Source of the DNA: Eublepharis macularius
Lineage: Eukaryota > Chordata > Lepidosauria > Squamata > Eublepharidae
Direction of reading: 5' to 3'
Assembly (NCBI RefSeq): GCF_028583425.1
Contig: NC_072791.1
Location: 35,595,368 to 35,659,367, forward strand
DNA length: 64,000 bases
Shown here piece by piece: positions 46,448 through 55,682 of this stretch (position 1 is its first letter; the number at the start of each line of letters is the position of its first letter). The notes below the pieces were generated by a model. It was not told the origin of the DNA. It searched no databases and saw only the letters and a program-made list of their open reading frames with translations. The position numbers were made by a program, and so were the translations under genes.

Positions 46448-49036
46448 TCAGGAGGGGTGGGGTTGAGCTGAGTCATTATGTAAGAGTTTCCCAGGGTGTG
46501 GAATGCTAATGGCGGGAGGCTTCACTGTAACCTGAGGAGGTTCTTTTGCATATGGATTGGTGCTTGATGTGCTAATCTTCTCTGCAGGGCTATTGTCGGG
46601 TGTGGAGTGTTTTGTTGGCCTGGTGTTTTTCAGAACTGGAGCCCATGCTCTGTTCATTCTTAAGGTTTCTTCTTTCCTGTTGAAGTTTTGCTTATGCTTG
46701 TGAATTTCAATGGCTTCCCTGTGCAGTCTGACAAAGTAGTTGGAAGTGTTGTCCAGTATTTTGGTGTCCTGGAATAAGATACTGTGCCCTGTTTGAGTTA
46801 GGCTATGTTCAGCCACTGCTGATTTTTCAGGCTGTCCAAGTCTGCAGTGTCTTTCATGTTCTTTTATTCTTGTCTGGATGCTACGCTTTGTGGTCCCGAT
46901 GTAAACTTGTCCACAGCTGCAGGGTATACGGTATATTCCTGCAGAGGTGAGGGGGTCTCTGCTGTCTTTTGCTGATCGTAGCATCTGTTGTATTTTTCGG
47001 GTGGGTCTGAATACTGCTTGAAGGTTATGCTTTTCCATAAGCTTTCCCATCTGATCAGTAATACCTTTGATATATGGCAAAAACACTTTTCCTGTAGGTG
47101 ACTGTTTTTCCTTGGTTGTTTGATTCATCCTGGGTTTGATTGCTCTTCGGATTTCATTTCTGGAGTAGCCATTTGCCTGAAGTGCGTGGTTTAGATGATT
47201 AATTTCCTCATTGAGAAAGCGCGGCTCACATATCCGTCTTGCACGATCCACTAATGTTTTCATTATGCCTCTTTTCTGTCGGGGGTGGTGATTGGAGTTT
47301 TTGTGTAAGTACCGATCAGTGTGAGTTGGTTTCCTGTAGACCTTGTGACCTAACTGAAAGTTTGCTTTGCGGATGACCAAGGTATCCAGGAATGAGAGTT
47401 TTCCCTCACTTTCTTTCTCCATTGTGAATTGTATGTTCAGGTGGATGTTGTTGAGATGATTCAAAAACTCCCTCAATTCTTCCTCCCCATGGCTCCAAAT
47501 GATGAATGTATCATCCACAAACCGGAACCATACACTGGGTTTGTGGGGTGCTGATTCTAGAGCTGTTTTTTCAAAATGTTCCATGTAGAAGTTTGCTATA
47601 ACTGGGCTGAGTGGGCTCCCCATGGCCACCCCATCCATCTGTTCATAGAATTCGTTGTCCCATTGGAAGTAACTGGTTGTCAGACAATGATGGAATAAGG
47701 CTGTTACATCCTCTGGGAAAATCTGATTAATCAGTGCAATAGTGTCTTTTACTGGAACCTTGGTAAACAGGGATACAACATCAAAACTGACAAGTATGTC
47801 TTGTGGATTGAGTTTCAGAGAACTGATTTTGTTGATGAAATCTGCTGAATCTTTGATGTAAGACGAGGTTTTCCCGATGTGGTCCTGCAGGAGATCTGCC
47901 AGATGTCTAGCTAATTCATATGTCGGTGAACCAATGGCACTCACAATGGGTCGGAGTGGGACTGAATCTTTATGTATTTTGGGGAGTCCATATAGTCTAG
48001 GTGGCTGTGCTTCAGTCTTGCATAGTTTTCTGTGCGTGTCGGGATGTAGTGAGGAATTCTTGATCAGCGCATTTGTTAGCCTGGTGATTTTGCAAGTGGG
48101 ATCTCGTTTTAGTTTTTTGTAGGTGGAGGGGTCCAGGAGTTCCTTAATCTTCTTTTTGTATTCCTCCGTTTTCATGATCACTGTAGCATTGCCTTTATCA
48201 GCTGGTAGAATGATGATGTCTGGATCTGCATTGAGGGTCTTGATGGCATTTCTCTCCTTGCGTGTTATATTGCTGGTGGGAAGCTTTGCCTTTCGTAGAA
48301 TCCTGGCTGTCTCTCCTCTTATTTCCTCAGCTTCCTCTTCAGGTAGATGACGGATGGCAGCTTCTACATTTGCAATGATGTCTTCCACAGGAATTCTGGT
48401 GGGGGTGACTGCAAAGTTTCCTCCCTTTGCCAAGATGGAGGTTTCTTCTGGTGAGAGTTGACGGTCTGTCAGATTGATGACAATGCGTGCATTGTCGAGC
48501 ATTGGGCTTGTCTGTCTTTTTTCCTGTAGTTTGTTAAACTTCTGCTTCTGTCTGGATGTGTGGTTGGTAAACACTTGTTCCATCTTCCTGTGGGTGAGAT
48601 TATCGACCTTGTCCCAATCCTGACTTCTCATTTTATGGCTGGTGTTGATATGCAAGCAAAATAGCTCCTTGTCTGTGGCAGCAAGTTCTCTGCGGGTAGT
48701 GTGGATTCTCTCACGTAAGAGGGCCTGTTCTAGACGGTCATAAATGCGGTTCGCCTGTGTGGTTTTGAAGATTCTTTTAGTTGTGAGAAAAGATGGAATG
48801 GTTCTTGTGTCCCTGCAGCGTAGAAGAAAGGTCAAAGAACAGAGTAGATGTGCTTTCTTGTTCCGAAGTGTTTCCAATCTTCGGGTCTGTTGGAATGTTT
48901 CCTCCCCGTAGAGGTGTTCGATGTATTGTCGAAGGCTTTTGCGGCTGGAGAACGATGGTTGTTGGGGGTTTTCCGGGCTGTATTGCCGTGGTCTTGGCAT
49001 TGTAGTTCCTGACGTTTCGCCACCCGAAAAATACAA
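46448..49036 (-). CDS. Penelope-like reverse transcriptase with GIY-YIG endonuclease
   Basis: This 862-codon frame has no stop or shift. The RT region spans about residues 275-560: ADKGNATV (279-286), YGLPKIHK (349-356), SFDVVSLF with catalytic D419, GVAMGSPLSP (469-478), FRFVDD with D508-D509, and LSFLDTLV (548-555). A GIY-YIG nuclease follows: GIYRI (700-704), VYIG (711-714), RIKEHERH (723-730). PLE proteins copy RNA at a nicked target that the GIY-YIG domain is thought to cut. The first five residues come from the adjoining inverted copy, and residues to about 40 come from the terminal repeat. The natural start is therefore uncertain, and M13 is one option. The open frame suggests recent activity. 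Confidence 0.92.
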   Translation of the reverse strand: MYFSGGETSGTTMPRPRQYSPENPQQPSFSSRKSLRQYIEHLYGEETFQQTRRLETLRNKKAHLLCSLTFLLRCRDTRTIPSFLTTKRIFKTTQANRIYDRLEQALLRERIHTTRRELAATDKELFCLHINTSHKMRSQDWDKVDNLTHRKMEQVFTNHTSRQKQKFNKLQEKRQTSPMLDNARIVINLTDRQLSPEETSILAKGGNFAVTPTRIPVEDIIANVEAAIRHLPEEEAEEIRGETARILRKAKLPTSNITRKERNAIKTLNADPDIIILPADKGNATVIMKTEEYKKKIKELLDPSTYKKLKRDPTCKITRLTNALIKNSSLHPDTHRKLCKTEAQPPRLYGLPKIHKDSVPLRPIVSAIGSPTYELARHLADLLQDHIGKTSSYIKDSADFINKISSLKLNPQDILVSFDVVSLFTKVPVKDTIALINQIFPEDVTALFHHCLTTSYFQWDNEFYEQMDGVAMGSPLSPVIANFYMEHFEKTALESAPHKPSVWFRFVDDTFIIWSHGEEELREFLNHLNNIHLNIQFTMEKESEGKLSFLDTLVIRKANFQLGHKVYRKPTHTDRYLHKNSNHHPRQKRGIMKTLVDRARRICEPRFLNEEINHLNHALQANGYSRNEIRRAIKPRMNQTTKEKQSPTGKVFLPYIKGITDQMGKLMEKHNLQAVFRPTRKIQQMLRSAKDSRDPLTSAGIYRIPCSCGQVYIGTTKRSIQTRIKEHERHCRLGQPEKSAVAEHSLTQTGHSILFQDTKILDNTSNYFVRLHREAIEIHKHKQNFNRKEETLRMNRAWAPVLKNTRPTKHSTPDNSPAEKISTSSTNPYAKEPPQVTVKPPAISIPHPGKLLHNDSAQPHPS
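48920..49022 (-). repeat. PLE 5' terminal-repeat piece
   Basis: On the minus strand it begins inside helix II of the hammerhead (ggcgaaacgtcagg) and runs to cttcgacaatacat, where coding sequence continues. It therefore lacks the CTGAAGA half and cannot form a core alone. Confidence 0.8.
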
Positions 49037-49039
49037 CAG

Positions 49040-49576
49040 ATGCTACGATCAGCAAAAGACAGCAGAGACCCCCTCACCTCTGCAGGAGTATACCGTATAC
49101 CCTGCAGCTGTGGACAAGTTTACATCGGGACCACAAAGCGTAGCATCCAGACAAGAATAAAAGAACATGAAAGACACTGCAGACTTGGACAGCCTGAAAA
49201 ATCAGCAGTGGCTGAACATAGCCTAACTCAAACAGGGCACAGTATCTTATTCCAGGACACCAAAATACTGGACAACACTTCCAACTACTTTGTCAGACTG
49301 CACAGGGAAGCCATTGAAATTCACAAGCATAAGCAAAACTTCAACAGGAAAGAAGAAACCTTAAGAATGAACAGAGCATGGGCTCCAGTTCTGAAAAACA
49401 CCAGGCCAACAAAACACTCCACACCCGACAATAGCCCTGCAGAGAAGATTAGCACATCAAGCACCAATCCATATGCAAAAGAACCTCCTCAGGTTACAGT
49501 GAAGCCTCCCGCCATTAGCATTCCACACCCTGGGAAACTCTTACATAATGACTCAGCTCAACCCCACCCCTCCTGA
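49040..49576 (+). pseudogene. Truncated PLE C-terminus (GIY-YIG) of the inverted copy
   Basis: These 178 codons duplicate residues 685-862 of the minus-strand protein, including the full GIY-YIG segment and the same C-terminus. The only residue difference I see is GVYRI instead of GIYRI. The RT domain is missing. No upstream promoter is evident. It is the 5'-truncated partner of the head-to-head pair. Confidence 0.9.
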
Positions 49577-49604
49577 GTAGATACAAATGACCTACATCTT
49601 TTCC

Positions 49605-49772
49605 ACACTGTGACACTGAGAGATCTCTGTCTTTTGGTGCTACACCTCTGAAGATGCCAGCCACAGCTGCTGGCGAAACGTCAGGAACTACAATGCCAAG
49701 ACCACGGCAATACAGCCCGGAAAACCCCCAACAACCATCGTTCTCCGGCCGTGAAAGCCTTCGACAATACAT
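49605..49772 (+). repeat. PLE 3' terminal repeat with extension
   Basis: It runs from tgacactgagagatctctg through the hammerhead to gccttcgacaatacat next to the target duplication. The last 36 bases, starting atcgttctccgg, are the extension absent from the opposite arm. Confidence 0.88.
49648..49682 (+). ncRNA. Hammerhead ribozyme core
   Basis: CTGAAGA (49648-49654), stem 49656-49661 with 49669-49674, GAAAC (49675-49679) and GTC (49680-49682). Three base pairs of helix I (CCT with AGG) flank it directly. One base, T49655, is unpaired between the core and the stem. Helix III is the palindrome ACGT only, which suggests a dimeric fold. Confidence 0.75.
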
Positions 49773-49785
49773 CCACTTCTGTGAT

Positions 49786-51733
49786 TTAGCTCTGGCATGT
49801 TTACATTCATACTGTTTTTCCCCCTCCCCAATGGCTCTGTGCCTCTTAAACTGGGGTTGTTCCTAATTAAACACAATCTTGTTCTTTTCTTTATTATAAA
49901 CCTATTTAGTGTAGCTCCTTGGCACTATCTGTATTTAAAACTCCTCCATTCAGTGACCTCTAACACATACACCATCAATCTCTGTGAGCAGGTCCTTAGA
50001 AATGCATAAAGCTGCTTGTGAGTCTCTTGCTGTATTAGTCATCAAGTCTGTAGCAGTCCTGTGAGATTCGGATGAGGAAACTCTGAAGTATGTGGAATGG
50101 CAAATATTACTTTTTTCTTTTAGATTGATGCTCTTACATACAAGCTATCCATCCTGCTCTTGTATCTCTCTCGATGCCTAGCAGGATTTGCTTTAAATAT
50201 TTTTTATCCTCTCCCAGTTCATTAAACACCTGCTTACTCTGTGCTGTTGCCCCTCACAATCTCCACATTATATATAGGAGTGCCTTCTTCATTGCATATC
50301 CTTCAAAAGTGATGAGGATCCCAACTAAGCCTTTACGACAACTTCCTCAGCGACAAAACATTCTTGAAACCCGACAGGGTGCTTGTGGTAAACAACCATT
50401 ATCAATAATGCATTCTCAATAGAGACATTAGTGGTTATAGTTATATTTTAGCAGATAGTGATATGAATCTAGCCTTCAAGTCTTATGTAACTTGTAGAGT
50501 TCAAAGATCGGTAGCAATTTCTTTGGGCTCATACTTCAGATGAGAGATGCCACTGAATTCTATTACAGTCAGAATACAGTGGTACATCTCTGGTTCTGTT
50601 CATGAGGGAAATATGCCAGAATAGACCAGGAACTTAATGGAAGTGTAGTGTTGTTAATGTAGAGAAGGGTCCTTGAACTGCCAAGTCAACAGTGCACCAC
50701 CAGTCATGACCTGCTCTATGGTGAACCCCTTTCTGCTAATGGGAGCAAGGCATTTTCAAAAAATGGCTGTTTTATCAGGAGATGGTTCTTGTCTTTTGAT
50801 TTAATAGTACAGTGCCAAAGTGAGAAGACTGAAGACACCATCATGCAAAAATGCTACCATTCAATCTTTCTCAGCTACCAAGAGATCCCTCTTTGTTAAA
50901 TGCTTTTAAAATTCTGTTAAAAACAACTTTTACACAGCATGGAGTTATAAAAAAAAGCATTCAATTCAGATGCCAATTAAGAATGGAGAAATACTTGTCA
51001 GGGAGAGTCTTGCTACACTTTATCTGAAAGAAAGATCAGAAAGTTCCCTTGTCCCCTTTAAGATTATTAGCTAACTTTTAAAACCAAATTGTTTTAAAGA
51101 GAAAAATTAAAAACTTCCGATAACATTGCTGAAATTGAGCTACAAGAAACAAAACTGTCAGTACTGGACCCCTCTCAGCCAGGGCTGAAGTCAGACTACC
51201 TTTTCCTCAGCATCCAGTTCAGATGTCTTTCTCTGTTCATCTCATGCTACCCAGTCAAATTCCTTGAGTAGCCTGCCACTCAAGGCTCTCTGCCTCTGTG
51301 AAGAATTAACCCTGTTTATACAGCACTTCTAAGCTTTTAAAAAGTGCAGTCCATCACATAGTGTAATTCTGTTTAAGATTGCAATGCAAATGCAGCAACG
51401 TGGACATATTAAAGAGTGGACTATGGCTATGACTGAGGGGTACATCACATCAGAGGGTCTCATGTTCAGTCCTTAGCACCCCTAGTTCAAAGGTAGCAGG
51501 TGCTGCTCTTTCTGCTTGAGATCATGGAGAGCTGATAGCTAAGGTAGATGGACCAGAGGTTGGGGTGGCTGTGACAGAGGAGGCTAGATTGGTGGACGAC
51601 AACTTCACCATTAATTGCACTGAAGTTAAGCATGAAGTTAAGCATGAGGGAAATTTCATCTGCCTTCTTACACCTACGTCCACACACACACACACTTGCA
51701 CAGATGCGTGTGTTTGTGCCAATGTGTGCGCAT

Positions 51734-51780
<47 letters not shown>

Positions 51781-52395
51781 TTTACCTTTATTTCTATTGC
51801 AAGAATAATTCCATTGGTAAAACTTTCTTATTAAGTATGGTTTAGTTTCACACCGGCTCTAAATGGCAACTTAGTGGAAGATATAAATATTAATTTGTGG
51901 AATTTTATCAGGCTATGATTACCCTAATGCAACAATTACGCTTTTGAAACTACAGATTAATATAGCCAGTTGTTTATATACTACTTCAGAGCACAAATCA
52001 TTAGCAATAAACTCACTGGCTCAAGTCTTAAAGCCATTGGAATCCCTGTGAGTCCAACAGAAATTGAGTTTGTGTCTCTAGATAGGTTATCCACATGTGT
52101 TTGTGGAAGTGGTCAAGAATAATTCCATAGAGCGCTAACACATCTTATTATTTTATGTTATCTGATACTAGTTTTCTTATCGTTACTTGCAAGGTATCCA
52201 TGAGAATGTGTATGACAGTGTGGCCATAAAGCTGAGATGTAGGTGGCCTGATGCCAACTTCAGCTTCACTTTCCATCTGGCATTGTCCAGCCTTTTTCTT
52301 TTTTTTGCCAGCTGTTCCCTCATCTCTCCATCCCTTTGGGTCCTTGTCTGTTTCTCCACATCCTGTTCTGTCATTCCATTGTGTTTTCTTCCTCT
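49786..52395. other. Unrecognised sequence with a CA microsatellite
   Basis: Apart from the (AC)n tract at 51680-51777, I see no gene, RNA or repeat end. Confidence 0.4.
51680..51777. repeat. (AC)n microsatellite
   Basis: A long run of alternating purine-pyrimidine, mainly AC, occurs with an interrupted TG-rich stretch at 51706-51735. Frames translated from it (CVCVCV or HTHTHT) are artefacts. Confidence 0.95.
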
Positions 52396-52403
52396 CTCAT
52401 AAT

Positions 52404-53169
52404 TAGACATGGGCACAAACCAAAAAAAATTACTGAACCAGAGGATCGTGGTTCGGTGCAGACCATGATCCTGAATTCCCGAACAGCAACGAACATCTCC
52501 CGTTCCCGAACTGAACCGTGGATCGTGGAGGTCACAGCGGAGGGGCGCCCCGCTGTTCCCAGCGAACCAGAGGAGATAGATTCCTATCCACCAAAGCCAA
52601 GCTCAATTGTACTCTCTCAGTCTCTCTCTCCAAAGGCTAGCAAGTGGCAAGCAAGAGCTCTGTCCCACTCCACTGCTAGCAGAAAGTGAAACCCAGCCTG
52701 GGAGCCCATGGCTATTTATAAGCATGGGTCCCATTCAGCAACACAGGAGGTCTGTGTTTGTCCGTCAGAGCTGCCTATCAGGGTTTGCAGGGATGAGATT
52801 GGAGTGCCCATGGCTACAGAACACCCCCTCCCTCCCCTGGGTGTCTTCTTCCAACTTGTAACTGCTTTGCAGCTCCGTGGTTGGAAGGAAGCCCTGCTGA
52901 TCAAGGAAAGCTGGCCTTCCATTCGGGTTTCTAGGGTGACAGAAGGAGGGCAAATAGAGCTTAGGCATTCCCCTGGCTCCGTTGCCAGGGGAATAGATTG
53001 CTGGCGCCTGAGTGTCTGGATTCCCGAACTGAGCCCGAACGCCCCGAACCGGGCTCTCCCGACCACTGGATCGTTGGCCATGGCCGATCACGATCCACCA
53101 GGTCACAATTGCGTGATCGCCATTTTCATGGGGTTTTGACGTTCGTAATGTGGTTCGTGCCCATCTCTA
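52404..53169. mobile_element. hAT non-autonomous element
   Basis: The inverted ends are TAGACATGGGCACAAACCA and TGGTTCGTGCCCATCTCTA. The 8-bp target duplication ctcataat occurs at 52396-52403 and 53170-53177. Near the ends, strings such as gatcgtggttcggtgc and ccgaactgag recur in inverted form. The 766-bp body has open frames on both strands (for example 52708-53139), but they show no transposase signature. It was mobilised in trans. Confidence 0.92.
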
Positions 53170-53185
53170 CTCATAATACTAGATA

Positions 53186-53325
53186 GGGGCATCCAATGGT
53201 TGATGGGCAATAGGTTCAAGATGGAAAAAAGGAAGCATTTCTTCACTTAATGAGTAATTGGGTTGTAGACCTGATGGATCACTTGTCTGATCCAGCAAGG
53301 CAGTTCTTATGTGTCATGTAACAGC
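53186..53325 (+). mobile_element. CR1/L3-type LINE fragment
   Basis: The segment aggttcaagatggaaaaaagg, then tgatccagcaaggcagttctt, matches the C-terminal and 3' region of CR1/L3-group LINEs. It starts right after the hAT duplication. Confidence 0.5.
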
Positions 53326-53505
53326 TGGGGTGATTCATATTGATTCATACTGTGGTTCAGTTTGATTCAGACTGAAGTTTAATCCCCCAAAGACAGATCT
53401 GATCTAGGGTTTTAGGGTGTCCTCTGTTCTAGATGGGGTTGCACTTGAAGGAACAGGTATGTAATTTGGAAGTGGTGTTGGACCCAGGCTTACTGCAGAT
53501 AAGTA

Positions 53506-53673
53506 TTGGGTGGGTAGCCATGTTGGTCTGCAGTAGAACATCAGGGTTTGAGTCCTGAGGCACCTTAGAGACCAATAATATTTTCAGAGTGTAAGAGGGA
53601 GCTCTGACTCCTGAAAGCTTACACCCTGAACATCTTATTGGTCTTTAAGGTGCCACTGGGCTCAAACCCTGCT
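53506..53673. mobile_element. Small fold-back Penelope-like relic (third variant)
   Basis: The left part (tgggtagccatgttggtctg, gggtttgagtcctgaggcac) and right part (gaaagcttacaccctgaac, ctttaaggtgccactgggct) are inverted complements. The imperfect target repeat gcagataagta / gcaggataagta flanks it. A GAAAGCTTAC motif follows a stem, as in family B, but the CTGANGA half is lost. Confidence 0.55.
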
Positions 53674-54246
53674 GCAGGATAAGTAGGTAGCAGCTGTGGC
53701 CAGGAGTGCCTTTTACTAGCTTCAACTGGTTAGCCAGCTGCAGCCTTTCCTGGGCAAAAAAGATTAAGACACTGTGGTGCATGCCCTGATTACATCTGGA
53801 TTAGATTACTGTAATGTTCTCTGTGTGGGTCTGCCCTTGAAATGTGTTCAGAAATGTGTATTGGTGCAGAATGCTGCAACCAGGGTTATTGACTGGAGTA
53901 GGCTGTGGGGACGATATCACTCCAGTCTTGACTCATCGTCACTTGCTCCTAATTTGTTTCTGGGCACAATTCAAGGTGCCAGTGTTGAACTTTATGACTT
54001 GGGACCAACATACCTGAAGGACTGCATAATCCCTTATGAAGCTGCCCAATCACTGTGGTCATCTTCTCAGGCCCTGATTTGGTTGCCTCTGCCTTCTGAG
54101 ATTAGGCAGATGGCAACTCAGGGGATAGAGCCTTCTGGCACCAAAATTCTGGTGAAAACAAAATTCTTTGTTTTAGGTGAAGTTTTTTTTTGCTCTGTTT
54201 GCCATTCTCTCAGCGATCACTCCTTCTTGGCCTATTTTTTAATTGT

Positions 54247-54670
54247 CAGGGCTCATTTCGAGGGGGAACACACAGGAACGCAGTTCCAGCAGTTCCCCGA
54301 AGAGGTCACATGTCAGTTGGCCCTGCCCACCTGACTCTTGGCCATTTTGGGCCTGTTTCATCCTGGATTGGGGCCAAAATGGCCCGGATCCGGGTGGTGG
54401 ATCACTCTCCTCTTTAGCAACAACCTGATCCTGACCATTTTGGGCCCCTTTTTGGCCATTTTCAGCCCCTTTTTGCTATTTTGGGCCCAATTTCGGTCCT
54501 GAATGGCCAGGATTGGGTCCAAAACAGCCAGGATAGGTGATGTCAGGGGGTGTGGCATATGCAAATCAGTCATGCTAATGACACATTTCCGGTGATGTCA
54601 AGGGATGTGCCATATGCTAATGAGTTATGCTAATGAGTTCCTCCAGTTTTTTTCTATGAAATGACCCCTG
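54247..54670. mobile_element. hAT non-autonomous element
   Basis: The ends are CAGGGCTCATTTC and GAAATGACCCCTG, with an 8-bp target duplication ttaattgt / tcaattgt at 54239-54246 and 54671-54678 (seven of eight match). The interior has repeated gccattttgggcc blocks. There is no transposase. Confidence 0.85.
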
Positions 54671-54726
54671 TCAATTGTTATTTGTATGTTGTTGTATGTA
54701 CATTTTACCGTGAACTGAATAACTCA

Positions 54727-54922
54727 AGCAAGCCTGAAGTCATCAGATCATGGAAGCTAAACAGGATTGGCTGTGGTTAGTAATTGGATGGGAGATCTCC
54801 AAAGAAGACCAGAGTTATAGAGGTAGGCAATGACAAAACACCTCTGTTAGTCTGTTTCCTTGAAAACTTCAGCATGAGTTGCCATTAATCAGCTATGACT
54901 TGATGGCACATTCCACCACCAT
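54727..54922 (+). repeat. 5S-rRNA-derived SINE
   Basis: The blocks cctgaagtcatcagatcatgg, aagctaaacaggattggctg and aattggatgggaga correspond to 5S rRNA. The tail atcagctatgacttgatggc resembles the BovB 3' end at about 30140. Confidence 0.8.
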
Positions 54923-55033
54923 GTGGATTTTAGCATTGGTTTTGCCTTTTTTAATGTGTGTCTGTTTTTGTTGGGTTTAATGGTTTTTAAGATGTGATTT
55001 TAGTATGTATGTTTTTAATCTTTTTTTTTTTTT

Positions 55034-55682
55034 GAAAATTTTTTATTGGGTTAGAATCCATTATTTCCACATTTACATTCAATTTTCCCCAATTTTTTCA
55101 TCTCTAACCCCCTCCCTTTCCCCCCCTTTTTGTTGACTTCCAACAGCTTTCCAACCCTTTGTCCCCTTTCCCTTACTTTTATTAGCTTCCTCTATCTAAA
55201 ACAAATATATATTCTCCATTATTCTAAGCAGTACATCCTTAACTATTTTTAACATTATATGCCCAAACTGTAAGCCTTTGTTTCCATCTTAGATAAACAA
55301 TTTATCCCAATTTTTCAATTTCAGGTATTTCTATATATCATAAACCATATAGATCATACATTCGTTTATATCAAACAATTTGACTTATTCTCTATATATA
55401 TTACTCATTCTATCTTTTTATAATAGTTCTATATATCTCTCCTCACGTAGTCAATCAATTTGACCCATCTATATCTCCAGACATTCAGTTTGGTACAAAA
55501 CTTGTCAGAAAAAAAAGAAAATATTGTTAGTTAATCGCTCCTTATAATTAATTATTTTCTCTATGTTCTGTTTGTTAACCTATATATATCTATATATATG
55601 TCAATCTATTAATCTGACTGCTTATTAATTCACATTTATCTCTTCTCCCCCCGGTAAAGTCTCCCCCCTCTACTTTAATACT
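55034..55682 (-). other. L1 3' untranslated region
   Basis: This A/T-rich region between the ORF2 stop and poly(A) matches the three other L1 copies. The G-rich tract on the minus strand (the complement of ccccctccctttccccccc near 55108) is a typical L1 3' feature. Confidence 0.85.

Larger units (their letters stand above)
46288..49772. mobile_element. Penelope-like element: coding copy plus head-to-head truncated copy
   Basis: A single 13-bp target duplication, ccacttctgtgat, occurs at 46275-46287 and 49773-49785. The minus-strand copy (about 49022 down to 46288) has a 5' terminal-repeat piece, the full coding region and a 3' terminal repeat lacking the last 36 bases. The plus-strand copy (about 49020-49772) starts inside the coding region at the GIY-YIG side and has the complete 3' end. 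The two 5' ends meet at a three-base overlap, cca. It lies 65 bp beyond the L1 poly(A). Confidence 0.93.

Noticed and set aside
46288-49772. Two independent PLE insertions
   Set aside because: There is only one target duplication, at the outer ends, and none at the internal 49020-49022 junction.
51487-51834. Frames made of CVCV and HTHT repeats
   Set aside because: They are translations of a CA microsatellite.
52708-53139. A transposase in the 52.4-kb hAT element
   Set aside because: The frame is open on both strands, lacks the hAT dimerisation or catalytic signatures, and is too short.
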